Assembly (NCBI GenBank): GCA_038184435.1
Contig: CP116227.1
Span: 3,873,501-3,937,500, forward strand
Direction of reading: 5' to 3'
DNA length: 64,000 nucleotides
Source of the DNA: Nocardioides alkalitolerans
GTDB lineage: Bacteria; Actinomycetota; Actinomycetes; Propionibacteriales; Nocardioidaceae
Positions 7,405-16,551 of this stretch are shown here, in pieces. The position numbers and the translations under genes are program-made. Within the stretch, counting starts at the first letter, position 1; every line of letters starts with the position of its first letter. The notes beneath the pieces are model-generated. The model was not told the origin of the DNA, did not search any database, and was given only the letters and a program-made list of their open reading frames with translations.

Positions 7405-9243
7405 TCAGGCGCGCGGGTCAGGGGCCAGTGGCAGCGTCACGGTGAAGGTGCTGCCCTCGCCGTGGACCGAGTCGACGTGCACGCTGCCGCCGGCGCGCTG
7501 CACCGTGCGGGCCACGATGGCGAGGCCCAGCCCGGTGCCGGTCTCGCGTCGCGCCACGGGGTCGTCGGAACGCACGAAGGCGTTGAACACCCGCCCGAGG
7601 TCGTCCTCGGCGATGCCGATGCCGGTGTCGACGACCCGCAGGACGGCCGTCGCGGGGCGGTCCCCGGTGGCGGGCACCGCCTCGAGGTCGACGACGACGG
7701 TGCCGCCGTCGGGCGTGTACTTGATCGCGTTGCCCACGAGGTTGCCGAGCACCCGGTCGAGACCTCCGCGGGGCACGAGCACGGGCACGGGGGCGCCGGG
7801 CACGGCGACGACGAGGGTCTGCTCCTTGGCCGCCGCCACCGTGCGGAGCAGCTCGACGGTCTCGACGACCGCCTCGTCGAACGCGGCCGGCTCGGTCGGC
7901 ACGGCCTGGGGCCCGTCGGCCTCCGAGAGGGCGAGCAGGTCGTCCACGAGCGCGCCCATTCGCTCCGCGGCGCGCCGGGAAGCGTCGAGCGGCGGGGTGG
8001 GCTCGATGAGCTCCGCGAGCACGTCGAGGTTGCCCAGCACGGCGGTGATGGGGTTCTTCAGCTCGTGGGCGACCGTCGCGATCAGCTGTTCCTTGTAGCC
8101 CACCATCGCCCGCTTCTCGGCGAACACGGCCGCGGTGTGGAGGGCGTCGCCGAGGTCGCGGCCCAGGTCCCGGGCCGCCTGCTCCTCGATGTCGCTCCAG
8201 TCGCGCTGCCGGCCGCTGCGGGCGAGCACCACCGTGCCGAGCGGCTCGTCGAGCGTGCCGAGCGGCACGACGAGCACGGTGGTGACCTCCACGCGCTCCA
8301 TCCACGCGTCGACGGCCGCGAGGTCGGCGTCGGAGATCCCGGGGTGCGAGCGCGAGTAGACGCTGCGCATGAGCAGCTCCTGGTGCGACCACAGGTGCCG
8401 GGTGATCCGGGCGACGAGGTGCAGCTCGTCGGGCGTCGTGACGACCTCCTCGAGCGCGACCTGCTGGCCGCCCGACGAATCGCGGCTCGCGACGACCGAG
8501 GGTCCGTCGCTGACGTGGAACCAGGCGGCGTCGGCTCCCAGGGCGTCGACGAGGGCGGGCGCGCAGGCCTCCACGACCGCGTGGGCACCCTGGCGGGCGT
8601 CGGCCCGGCGGATGACCTCGCGGGAGGCGGCCGCCAGGGCGAGCTGCTGCTCGACCCGGTGTCGCTCGTCGAGGTTCTCCAGCACCGCCGCGGTGCGCTC
8701 GACGTAGTCGATGAGTCGCGCCCGTGTGTCGGCATCGGGCCGCAGCCCGTCGAAGGGCACGTCGAGGGTGAGCACGCCGGCGACCTCGCCGTCGGGGCGC
8801 AGCAGCAGCGCGGAGAACCAGTCGTCGGGGTCCCAGGCGTCGGGGTGGTCGGTCTTCTCGATGTCGGGCGTCCAGGAGAGCCCGACGGGCACGGCGCGCT
8901 CGACGGGCAGGAAGCGGAGCGGGCCCCAGACGTCCGCCTCGTCGGTCTGCTCGGCCAGGGCCTCCGCCGGGAGGTGCTTGCCGAGCACCAGTGTCCGGGC
9001 CTCCTCGTCGCCGACGAAGCTGACGAACTCGAGGTCGCCCGACTCGCGGCGCATCGCCAGGGCCGCGACCCCGAACCCGGCCACGTCGGCGGCGGCGCGG
9101 GTCAGCACGTCGATCGCCTCGGCGTACCGCCCCGCCACCCCGTGCTGCAGCGCCGCGGTGATGCTCGCGTCCACCGCGTCGGCGGGGGTGCGGGGGACCG
9201 CAGCACCCCCGGAGTCGTGCGCGTTCGTCGTGGCTGTCGTCAC
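7405..9243 (-). CDS. GAF-domain sensor histidine kinase
   Basis: A 612-residue cytoplasmic histidine kinase with no membrane segment. Two GAF-like sensory regions fill about residues 25-380, HisKA follows (AHELKNPI, phospho-acceptor His near 402), then HATPase_c with N box GNLVGNAIKYTPDGG, DTGIGIAEDD and GTGLGLAIV. No response regulator is adjacent, so it is an orphan. The GTG at 9243 is preceded by GGGAGGGG on the minus strand; the longer frame to 9465 would run into the purF promoter. It diverges from purF. Confidence 0.88.
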   Translation of the reverse strand: MTTATTNAHDSGGAAVPRTPADAVDASITAALQHGVAGRYAEAIDVLTRAAADVAGFGVAALAMRRESGDLEFVSFVGDEEARTLVLGKHLPAEALAEQTDEADVWGPLRFLPVERAVPVGLSWTPDIEKTDHPDAWDPDDWFSALLLRPDGEVAGVLTLDVPFDGLRPDADTRARLIDYVERTAAVLENLDERHRVEQQLALAAASREVIRRADARQGAHAVVEACAPALVDALGADAAWFHVSDGPSVVASRDSSGGQQVALEEVVTTPDELHLVARITRHLWSHQELLMRSVYSRSHPGISDADLAAVDAWMERVEVTTVLVVPLGTLDEPLGTVVLARSGRQRDWSDIEEQAARDLGRDLGDALHTAAVFAEKRAMVGYKEQLIATVAHELKNPITAVLGNLDVLAELIEPTPPLDASRRAAERMGALVDDLLALSEADGPQAVPTEPAAFDEAVVETVELLRTVAAAKEQTLVVAVPGAPVPVLVPRGGLDRVLGNLVGNAIKYTPDGGTVVVDLEAVPATGDRPATAVLRVVDTGIGIAEDDLGRVFNAFVRSDDPVARRETGTGLGLAIVARTVQRAGGSVHVDSVHGEGSTFTVTLPLAPDPRA

Positions 9244-9418
9244 GGGTCCCCTCCCCCAAGCCGGTCCCGAGTCACGCAAGTGTCCCGACAGTAACCTGCT
9301 GGTCCCAGCCGCGCGGGTGATCGCCCACAGAGGTGACGCAACGGGAGGTTCGCGGGGTGTGAGGAGCCCGATCCGAGCGTGGTCGGTGACCGGGCCCCGT
9401 TCGCCGTACCATGGCCCG

Positions 9419-11011
9419 GTGGCGAACTCCGTGAGCACACGCAAGGGCGGCGACGGGCGGCTCACCGCGGCTCTCGACCCGCAGGACCAGGGACCCCAGG
9501 ACGCGTGCGGCGTCTTCGGCGTCTGGGCGCCGGGCGAGGACGTGGCGAAGCTGACCTACTACGGTCTCTACGCGCTGCAGCACCGCGGCCAGGAGTCCGC
9601 CGGCATCGCGGTCAGCAACGGTCGGCAGATCCTCGTCTACAAGGACATGGGCCTCGTCTCCCAGGTCTTCGACGAGTCCACCCTCGACGCGCTGCAGGGC
9701 CACCTCGCCATCGGCCACTCGCGCTACTCGACGACCGGCGCCAGCACCTGGCACAACGCGCAGCCCACGTTCCACCCGACCGCGCACGGCTCCATCGCGC
9801 TGGCCCACAACGGCAACCTCACCAACACGGCCGACCTGGCCGCCCTGGTGCGCGACCGCAGCGTGCTCGACGGCGAGCTCGACCTCAAGGTGCACCGTCC
9901 CGAGCAGGTCGGCTCCACCAACGACACGAGCGTCGTCACCGCGCTGCTCGCCGACCACCCCGACACCACGGTCGAGGAGCGCGCCGTCGAGCTGCTCCCG
10001 CAGGTCAAGGGCGCGTTCTCCTTCGTCTGGATGACGGAGAACACCCTGTACGCGGCCCGCGACCCCCAGGGCATCCGTCCGCTCGTGCTGGGTCGGCTCG
10101 AGCGCGGCTGGGTCGTCGCCTCCGAGACGGCGGCGCTCGACATCGTCGGCGCCTCGTTCATCCGCGAGATCGACCCGGGCGAGCTCGTCGCGATCGACGC
10201 CGACGGCCTGCGCACCCGCACCTTCGCGCAGCCCGAGCCGAAGCACTGCCTCTTCGAGTTCGTCTACCTCGCGCGGCCCGACACGATCATGACCGGCAAG
10301 CGCATGCACAGCGTGCGCGTCGAGATCGGTCGCCGCCTCGCCAAGCAGTTCCCGGTCGACGCCGACCTCGTCATCCCCGTGCCGGAGTCGGGCACGCCGT
10401 CGGCGATCGGGTACGCCGAGGCCTCGGGCATCCCGTACGGCACCGGTCTCGTGAAGAACTCCTACGTGGGCCGCACCTTCATCCAGCCCTCGCAGACCAT
10501 CCGCCAGCTGGGCATCCGGTTGAAGCTGAACCCGCTCCGGGACGTCATCGAGGGCAAGCGCCTCGTGGTCGTCGACGACTCCATCGTGCGCGGCAACACG
10601 CAGCGGGCGCTCGTGCGGATGCTCCGCGAGGCGGGCGCGCGCGAGGTGCACGTGCGCATCTCCTCGCCGCCGGTGAAGTGGCCCTGCTTCTACGGCATCG
10701 ACTTCGCCACGCGCGCCGAGCTCATCGGCAACGGGCTGTCGGTGGACGAGATCTGCCGCTCCATCGACGCCGACTCGCTGGGCTACATCGACCTCGACGA
10801 GCTCGTGGACGCCACCGACGTGCCCAAGCAGAACTTGTGCCGCGCCTGCTTCGACGGCGTCTACCCGATCCCGCTCCCCACGCCCGAGCACCTGGGCAAG
10901 GACGTGCTCGAGGTCAACCCGACGGCGCCCGTCGTGCGCACGACCGACGTCGACGGCCTCGCCGCGTCCCTGGCCGGGAGCGGCGCGTCCGACGCGCTGC
11001 AGCGGCCCTGA
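9419..11011 (+). CDS. purF: Amidophosphoribosyltransferase
   Basis: First enzyme of de novo purine synthesis: moves glutamine amide nitrogen to PRPP to give phosphoribosylamine. About 530 residues. The N-terminal nucleophile is the Cys in DACGVFG near residue 30, preceded by a short propeptide that is removed in this class. HRGQESAGIA and the PRPP loop (VVVDDSIVRGNT) are present, and the spaced cysteines near the C-terminus fit the Fe-S form found in Bacillus and actinobacteria. The GTG at 9419 or another at 9431 could start it; both are in frame and neither has a strong ribosome site. purM follows after 76 bases. Confidence 0.95.
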   Translation: MANSVSTRKGGDGRLTAALDPQDQGPQDACGVFGVWAPGEDVAKLTYYGLYALQHRGQESAGIAVSNGRQILVYKDMGLVSQVFDESTLDALQGHLAIGHSRYSTTGASTWHNAQPTFHPTAHGSIALAHNGNLTNTADLAALVRDRSVLDGELDLKVHRPEQVGSTNDTSVVTALLADHPDTTVEERAVELLPQVKGAFSFVWMTENTLYAARDPQGIRPLVLGRLERGWVVASETAALDIVGASFIREIDPGELVAIDADGLRTRTFAQPEPKHCLFEFVYLARPDTIMTGKRMHSVRVEIGRRLAKQFPVDADLVIPVPESGTPSAIGYAEASGIPYGTGLVKNSYVGRTFIQPSQTIRQLGIRLKLNPLRDVIEGKRLVVVDDSIVRGNTQRALVRMLREAGAREVHVRISSPPVKWPCFYGIDFATRAELIGNGLSVDEICRSIDADSLGYIDLDELVDATDVPKQNLCRACFDGVYPIPLPTPEHLGKDVLEVNPTAPVVRTTDVDGLAASLAGSGASDALQRP

Positions 11012-11022
11012 CCCGCGCCGTA

Positions 11023-11042
11023 CCCCCGCGCCGTACCCCCTT
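11023..11042. repeat. Tandem CGCGCCGTACCCCC after purF
   Basis: Directly after the purF stop the 14-base unit CGCGCCGTACCCCC is present twice in tandem. CGCGCCGTAC also occurs just after the stop of several other genes in the window (12.24, 36.85 and 40.66 kb, among others). Confidence 0.6.
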
Positions 11043-11087
11043 GCCGTTCCGCCCGAACCACCCCGCAGACCCCTGGGAGCAGACCAC

Positions 11088-12167
11088 GTGAACCAGCCCG
11101 AGAACGCGTACGCCGCCGCCGGCGTCTCCATCGAGGCCGCGGACCGCGCGATCGACCTGATGAAGGGCTGGGTCGAGAAGTCCCGCCGTCCCGAGGTCAT
11201 CGGCGGCCTCGGCGGCTTCGCCGGCCTGTTCGACGCCAGCGCGCTCAAGGCCTACGACCGTCCGGTGCTGGCCACGTCGACCGACGGCGTCGGCACGAAG
11301 GTCGCGATCGCCCAGGCGCTCGACAAGCACGACACCATCGGCTTCGACCTCGTCGGCATGGTCGTCGACGACCTCGTGGTGTGCGGCGCGGAGCCGCTGT
11401 TCATGACGGACTACATCGCGACCGGCCGCGTGGTGCCCGAGCGGATCGCCGCGATCGTCAAGGGCATCGCGGAGGCGTGCGTCGAGGCGGGCTGCGCGCT
11501 CGTCGGCGGCGAGATCGCGGAGCACCCGGGCCTGCTCGGCCCCGACGAGTACGACGTCGCCGGCGCCACCACCGGCGTCGTCGAGGCGGAGCAGATGCTC
11601 GGCCCCGGCCGCGTGCGTCCCGGCGACGTCGTCATCGCGATGAAGTCGTCCGGCGTGCACTCCAACGGCTACTCGCTCGTGCGTCACGTGCTGCTGTCCG
11701 ACGCCGGCGCCGGCTGGACCCTCGACCGCCACGTCGACGAGCTGGGCCGCACCCTCGGCGAGGAGCTGCTGACGCCGACGAAGCTCTACACGAAGCCGTC
11801 CCTGCGGCTCGCCCGTGAGACCGCGACGCACGCCATGGCCCACGTGACCGGCGGCGGCCTGGCCGCCAACCTCGAGCGCGTCCTGCCGGCCGAGCTGACC
11901 GTCACGATCGACCGCGGCACCTGGACCCCGCTGCCCGTCTTCGACGTCGTGCGGCAGGCGGGCGACGTCGCCCAGGCCGACGTCGAGGCGACGCTCAACT
12001 GCGGCGTCGGCATGGTCGCCCTCACCGACCCCGGCTCCGTCGACGCCGCCCTGGCGATTCTCGCCGAGACCGGCGTCGAGGCCTGGGTCGCCGGCGAGGT
12101 GCGGGCGCTCGCCGACGGCGAGCGCGCCGGCTCCGTCAACCTCGTGGGGCAGCACCCGGGCTGGTAA
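11088..12167 (+). CDS. purM: Phosphoribosylformylglycinamidine cyclo-ligase
   Basis: AIR synthetase, 359 residues, closing the imidazole ring of the purine precursor with ATP. Family motifs are clear: STDGVGTKVAIA near residue 64, GFDLVGMVVDDL near 85, LVGGEIAEHPG near 138 and HVTGGG near 248. The GTG start has GGGAG a short distance upstream. It follows purF in the order seen in many actinobacteria and probably shares its transcript. A strong hairpin follows the stop. Confidence 0.96.
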   Translation: MNQPENAYAAAGVSIEAADRAIDLMKGWVEKSRRPEVIGGLGGFAGLFDASALKAYDRPVLATSTDGVGTKVAIAQALDKHDTIGFDLVGMVVDDLVVCGAEPLFMTDYIATGRVVPERIAAIVKGIAEACVEAGCALVGGEIAEHPGLLGPDEYDVAGATTGVVEAEQMLGPGRVRPGDVVIAMKSSGVHSNGYSLVRHVLLSDAGAGWTLDRHVDELGRTLGEELLTPTKLYTKPSLRLARETATHAMAHVTGGGLAANLERVLPAELTVTIDRGTWTPLPVFDVVRQAGDVAQADVEATLNCGVGMVALTDPGSVDAALAILAETGVEAWVAGEVRALADGERAGSVNLVGQHPGW

Positions 12168-12198
12168 GCCCGCCGGGTCCGCCCGGCCCCCGTACGCC

Positions 12199-12232
12199 GA
12201 GCGCCCGCCCTCCGTGAGGAGAGCGGGCGCTC
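12199..12232. terminator. Bidirectional terminator hairpin between purM and the PBP gene
   Basis: A perfect 10-base inverted repeat, GAGCGCCCGC (12199-12208) and GCGGGCGCTC (12223-12232), with a 14-base loop, lies between two convergent genes. There is only a weak T-rich tail, as is usual in such GC-rich genomes. Confidence 0.75.
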
Positions 12233-12255
12233 GTGTCGTTCGGTACGGCGCGGGG

Positions 12256-14688
12256 TCAGCCCCCGGCGCCCGGGCCGCCGTCGCCGCCGGGGCCACCACC
12301 GGCACCACCACCGGGGCCGCCACCGTCGCCGGGCCCGGCGTCGCCGCCACCAGCGCCGCCGCCAGCGCCGCCGCCAGCGCCGCCGCCAGCGCCGCCGCCA
12401 GCGCCGCCGCCAGCACCCCCACCACCGCCGGCTCCGGCCCCGGGCTCGGGGTCGGCCGGCTCGGGCGCGGTCGTCTCCGGCTCGCGCGTGCGGTTCTCGT
12501 TGGTGGTGGAGCCCCGCGACGTACCGCTGCGCTCGCTGCGGCCACCGCCGCCGAGGCCGAGGAAGCCCTGCGGGTCGGGCGGACCGACGGCCTCGCGCAG
12601 GGCCGAGGCGCTGAACCGCTCGAAGTCGTCGCCGGCGAGCTCGTCGCGGACGCCGCGCATGGCGTCGCCCCACATGGGGGCGACGTAGCCAGAGGCCGAC
12701 ACGTTGTAGAACGTGCGGCCGCCGACGCGCTGGCCCGACAGCGGGATCGGCGAGCCCTGGCTGTTGGCGCCGGCGATCATGGCCGCGGTCGACAGGTTCG
12801 GGGTGTAGCCCGCGAACCACACGGAGCGGCCGTTCTGCGTCGTTCCGGTCTTGCCGGCGTTGTCGATGCCGAGGTTCTGGGCCGAGGCGAAGCCGCCGGA
12901 GCCCAGGACGCCCGAGAGGATCTCGTTGACCGCGTCGGCCGTCTCCGGCTGGATCACCTGGTCGCAGGTCGGCAGGTAGTCCTTGAGGACGTTGCCGGCC
13001 GAGTCGAGGATGCGCTGCACCGGGAGCGCGTCGCAGTGCTGGCCGCGCGCGGCGAACGTCGCGTACGCCTCGGCCATCTCGATGGGGCTCACGTCGGCCA
13101 CGCCGAGCACGAAGGAGGGGATGCGCTCCGCGCCGCGGCCGGGCTCCTCGCTGCCGGTCGGGTTATTGAGCTCGACGCCCATCGACCGGGCGAGCTCGAA
13201 CGGCTCGCAGAGGCCGGTGCGCTGCTCGAGCTGGGCGTAGAACGTGTTGACCGACAGGCGCGTGCCCGTCGTCATCGTCATGTAGCCCGAGCTGGTCGAG
13301 TTGGAGGGGTCCCAGATCGTGGAGCCGCCGTAGGGCTCGCCGTCGCAGTCCTTGAAGGACGACTCGCGGAGCCGCACCTGCTCCGGGGAGTTGATGCCCC
13401 ACGACACCGGGATGCCCTGCTCGAGGGCCGCGGCGAGCACGAACGTCTTGAACGTCGAGCCGGCCTGGAAGCCGTTGGCGTCGCCGAGACGCTCCGGCAC
13501 CGTGTAGTTGAGGTAGGTCTGGCCCGCGTCCACGTCCCGACCCATGGGGCGCGACTGGGCGACGGCGCGGACGTAGCCCGTGCCCGGCTCCACCATGGCG
13601 AGGGCGCCGATGGCGTTGTCGGTGGGGTCGACCGTCTCGGAGACGGCCTCGTCGGCGGCCGCCTGGAAGGGCAGGCGCAGCGGGGTGCGGATCGTCAGGC
13701 CGCCTTCGTAGAGCAGCGCGCGGCGGTCGGCCTCCGACTCGCCGAGGGCGGGGTCGGCCACGAGGTAGCGCAGCACGTAGTCGCAGTAGAACGGCGCCGC
13801 CGAGGAGACGCAGCCGTTGGACGGGGCCGCGACGTTGACGCCGAGGTCGCTGCTGCGGGCCGCCTGCTGCTCGGCGTCGTCGATCACGTTGAGCTGCGCC
13901 ATCCGGTCGATGACGACGTTGCGGCGCTGCAGGGCACGGTCGGGGTTGACCGTGGGGTCGAGGCCGACGGGGTTCTGCACCAGACCGGCGAGGAGCGCCG
14001 CCTGCGGCAGGGTGAGGTCGGCCGCGTCCACGCCGAAGTAGGTCTTCGCCGCGGACTGGATGCCGTAGGCGCCGTTGCCGAAGTAGGCGAGGTTGAGGTA
14101 CCGCTCCAGGATCCAGTCCTTGGAGTAGGTGTTCTCGATCGCGATGGCGTAGCGGAGCTCCTGGATCTTGCGCGCCACGGTCTCCGCGGTCGCCGCCCGC
14201 CGGGCCTCCTCGTCGTCGCCCGCCTGCTGGATCAGCGTCAGCTTCACCATCTGCTGGGTGATGGACGAGCCGCCCTGGACCACGCCCGAGGAGGCCTGGT
14301 TGATGACGAACGCGCGCAGGGTGCCCTTGATGTCGAGGGCGCCGTGCTCGTAGTAGCGGTAGTCCTCGATCGAGATGATGGCCTCGCGCATCACGGGCGC
14401 CACCTGGGTGAGGGGCACGTTGACGCGGTTCTCGTCGAACAGCGTCGCCACCAGGGCGCCGTTGGCGTCGAGGATGCGGCTGCGCTGGGGCAGTGCACTG
14501 GTCTCGAGCTCCGCGGGGAGCTCCTTCACGCTCTCGGAGACGTTGCGCGCGCCGACCCCGAGGAGTCCGGCGAACGGCAGCGCGAGGCCCGAGGCGACGA
14601 CGCCCAGCACGACCGAGCCCGCGACCATTACGAGGAGGTGCTTGACGACGCGGGCGGCCGTGAGGCGCTCGGGATCAGAGGAGGCCAT
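12256..14688 (-). CDS. ponA2: Class A penicillin-binding protein (PonA2-like)
   Basis: Bifunctional peptidoglycan synthase, 810 residues, anchored by one N-terminal membrane helix (about 17-45). The glycosyltransferase domain has IEDYRYYEHGALD (catalytic Glu near 108) and GGSSITQQMVK. The transpeptidase domain has GSTFK (nucleophile Ser near 410), SVN and KTGTTQ near 610. A disordered tail of about 100 residues ends in GGGA repeats. The partners next door (WhiB4-type regulator and two ArsA-like ATPases) match the order ponA2-whiB4-Rv3680-Rv3679 known in Mycobacterium tuberculosis, which supports the PonA2 assignment. Confidence 0.92.
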   Translation of the reverse strand: MASSDPERLTAARVVKHLLVMVAGSVVLGVVASGLALPFAGLLGVGARNVSESVKELPAELETSALPQRSRILDANGALVATLFDENRVNVPLTQVAPVMREAIISIEDYRYYEHGALDIKGTLRAFVINQASSGVVQGGSSITQQMVKLTLIQQAGDDEEARRAATAETVARKIQELRYAIAIENTYSKDWILERYLNLAYFGNGAYGIQSAAKTYFGVDAADLTLPQAALLAGLVQNPVGLDPTVNPDRALQRRNVVIDRMAQLNVIDDAEQQAARSSDLGVNVAAPSNGCVSSAAPFYCDYVLRYLVADPALGESEADRRALLYEGGLTIRTPLRLPFQAAADEAVSETVDPTDNAIGALAMVEPGTGYVRAVAQSRPMGRDVDAGQTYLNYTVPERLGDANGFQAGSTFKTFVLAAALEQGIPVSWGINSPEQVRLRESSFKDCDGEPYGGSTIWDPSNSTSSGYMTMTTGTRLSVNTFYAQLEQRTGLCEPFELARSMGVELNNPTGSEEPGRGAERIPSFVLGVADVSPIEMAEAYATFAARGQHCDALPVQRILDSAGNVLKDYLPTCDQVIQPETADAVNEILSGVLGSGGFASAQNLGIDNAGKTGTTQNGRSVWFAGYTPNLSTAAMIAGANSQGSPIPLSGQRVGGRTFYNVSASGYVAPMWGDAMRGVRDELAGDDFERFSASALREAVGPPDPQGFLGLGGGGRSERSGTSRGSTTNENRTREPETTAPEPADPEPGAGAGGGGGAGGGAGGGAGGGAGGGAGGGAGGGDAGPGDGGGPGGGAGGGPGGDGGPGAGG
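12346..12417. repeat. 12-base tandem repeats encoding the PBP Gly/Ala tail
   Basis: About six units of GCCGCCGCCAGC, read on the minus strand as GGGA repeats in the last part of the PBP. The unit length keeps the frame, so copy number may vary between strains without breaking the gene. Confidence 0.85.
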
Positions 14689-14935
14689 GGTGCAGAAGGG
14701 TACGGGGTGAACCTGTGAAGGGTCTCCTCCGCGGACGAGCCCGCGGCGGCTCCCCCGAACGGGTGGGTCCCGTGCCCCGCGCGGGGGACGTCCTAGTCAT
14801 TTCGGACTATGCGACGTGAGCCGTGCGGGTCTGTGAATCTCCTCAGCCTTTCTTTACCTTTCTCGGTGTTGGGTTGGAATGGTGAGGGCGAGCGGCGTGG
14901 GGCTGCGGATCCTCCGGATGATCTGGGGACATCAC

Positions 14936-15220
14936 ATGTGGGTCGAGGACTGGACGAACGAGGCGGTCTGCCGCAAGTCGACGCCGGACGAGCTGTTCGT
15001 CCGCGGTGCCGAGCAGAACAAGGTCAAGCAGATGTGCCAGGGCTGCCCGGTGCGCACCGAGTGCCTCGCCGAGGCCCTCGACAACCAGATCGAGTGGGGC
15101 GTCTGGGGCGGCATGACCGAGCGGGAGCGCCGCGCGCTGCTGCGTCGTCGCCCCGAGGAGTCGTGGCGCGAGGTGCTGCAGAGCGCCCGCGCCCAGCACG
15201 CCGCCGCCGTCGTCGTCTGA
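14936..15220 (+). CDS. wblA: WhiB-family Fe-S regulator, WblA/WhiB4 type
   Basis: A 94-residue transcription factor with a 4Fe-4S cluster sensing redox or NO. The four cluster cysteines are Cys12, Cys34, Cys37 and Cys43 (C-x21-CxxC-x5-C), followed by GVWGGMTERERR, the family turn and DNA-binding segment. The DPDELFVRGA-like segment and the ALLRRRP tail point to the WblA/WhiB4 branch. The ATG at 14936 was chosen over 14879 because homologues begin near MxWxxDW and GGGGAC lies upstream. The roughly 250 bases before it, shared with the divergent PBP, must hold both promoters. Confidence 0.9.
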   Translation: MWVEDWTNEAVCRKSTPDELFVRGAEQNKVKQMCQGCPVRTECLAEALDNQIEWGVWGGMTERERRALLRRRPEESWREVLQSARAQHAAAVVV

Positions 15221-15229
15221 CGCGCTGAG

Positions 15230-15266
15230 CGGTCGGACCAGGTGCGGTCGGACCAGGTGCGGTCGG
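15230..15266. repeat. 15-base direct repeat after the WhiB gene
   Basis: CGGTCGGACCAGGTG occurs twice in tandem (15230 and 15245) plus a partial third copy, filling the short gap between the convergent WhiB and ATPase genes. The last partial copy can pair with CCGACCG just inside the ATPase gene to form a small hairpin. Confidence 0.7.
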
Positions 15267-15267
15267 G

Positions 15268-16551
15268 CTAGATCCGACCGACGGCCAGCAGGTCGCCGAC
15301 CCGGCGGAGCCCGTCGAGGTCGTGCACGTCGCTGGCCAGCGCCGGCACCACGGCGGTCGCCACCTCCGGGTGCGTCGCCGCGAAGCGTCGGCGCAGCTCG
15401 CCCTCCCGCTCCGTGATGCGCACGTGGTCGGCGTGCAGCCGCAACAGGCCCTCGGCCAGCGCGGGGTCGTGCAGCGCCGTACCGCCCTCGCTCGTTCCCG
15501 AGGCTCCCGGGGACTCCGCGTTCCGCGCGAGCCACCGCGCGGCCGAGACGGCCTCCTCCGCGCCGAGGTCCACCGGGGGCTGGGGGTGGGCCCGGTTCAC
15601 GACCAGGCCGGCCAGCGGCATCCGGTCGTCGGCGAGCCGCTCGACGAAGTAGGCCGCCTCGCGCAGCGCGTCCCGCTCGGGCGCGGCCACCACCACGAAC
15701 GCGGTCTGGGCGTCCTGCAGCAGCGCGTAGGTCTGCTGGGCCCGCTGCCGGAACCCGCCGAAGACCGTGTCGAACGCCGCCACGAACGTCTGCAGGTCGG
15801 TGAGCACCTGGGCGCCCAGCACCTTCGTCAGGGCTCCCGTGATGAGGCCGAACCCCATGCCGAGCACCTTGGCGGGACCCTTCGCCGGCGCGAGCAGCAG
15901 CTTGATGAAGCGCCCGTCGAGGAAGCTCGAGAGCCGTTCCGGGGCATCGAGGAAGTCGAGCGCCGACCGGGACGGCGGGGTGTCGACGACGATGAGGTCG
16001 TAGGTGCCGTCCACCTTCGCCTGCCGGTGGATCTGGCCCAGCTTCTCCATCGCCATGTATTCCTGCGTGCCCGCGAACGAGCTCGACAGCGCGACGTAGA
16101 ACGGGTTCTCCAGGATCGCCCGGGCCTTCTCGGGGCTGGCCTGGCTCTCGACGACCTCGTCGAAGGTCGACTTCATGTCGAGCATCATCGCGTCGAGCGA
16201 GCCGCCGTTGCTCGCGTCGATCCCGACGACCGGGCGCGGGGTGTTGTCGAGCTCCTCGATCCCCATCGACTGCGCGAGCCGGCGGGCCGGGTCGATGGTG
16301 AGCACGACGACCTTCCGACCGCGCTCCGCGGCGCGCATCGCGAGGGCCGCCGCCGTCGTCGTCTTGCCGACGCCACCCGACCCGCAGCAGACGACGATGC
16401 CCGTCCCGCGGTCGTCGACGAGCGCGTCGAGGTCGAGGTGCGGCGCGGCCTTCGTCGGGTCGCCCGCCAACCGGCCGACCCGGTGGCTGCTGCGCCGGTG
16501 GCTCCCGAGCCGCTCCGCCGCCCCGCCGCCGGGCGTGCTGCTGACCGTCAT
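15268..16551 (-). CDS. ArsA/Get3-like ATPase (Rv3680 type)
   Basis: A 427-residue P-loop ATPase of the anion-transporting / Get3 family. A deviant Walker A, GSGGVGKTTTAAALA, lies near residue 58, with LTIDPARRLAQ after it and VVDTPPSRSALDFLDAP near 220. It is the downstream member of a pair: its ATG overlaps the stop of the upstream paralogue by 4 bases. In mycobacteria the homologous pair sits next to whiB4 and has been linked to cell-envelope stress. No arsenic genes are near, so arsenite efflux is unlikely. Confidence 0.88.
   Translation of the reverse strand: MTVSSTPGGGAAERLGSHRRSSHRVGRLAGDPTKAAPHLDLDALVDDRGTGIVVCCGSGGVGKTTTAAALAMRAAERGRKVVVLTIDPARRLAQSMGIEELDNTPRPVVGIDASNGGSLDAMMLDMKSTFDEVVESQASPEKARAILENPFYVALSSSFAGTQEYMAMEKLGQIHRQAKVDGTYDLIVVDTPPSRSALDFLDAPERLSSFLDGRFIKLLLAPAKGPAKVLGMGFGLITGALTKVLGAQVLTDLQTFVAAFDTVFGGFRQRAQQTYALLQDAQTAFVVVAAPERDALREAAYFVERLADDRMPLAGLVVNRAHPQPPVDLGAEEAVSAARWLARNAESPGASGTSEGGTALHDPALAEGLLRLHADHVRITEREGELRRRFAATHPEVATAVVPALASDVHDLDGLRRVGDLLAVGRI

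Noticed and set aside
12346..12417. Dispersed intergenic repeat
   Set aside because: The units are in frame inside the PBP coding sequence and encode its Gly/Ala tail.
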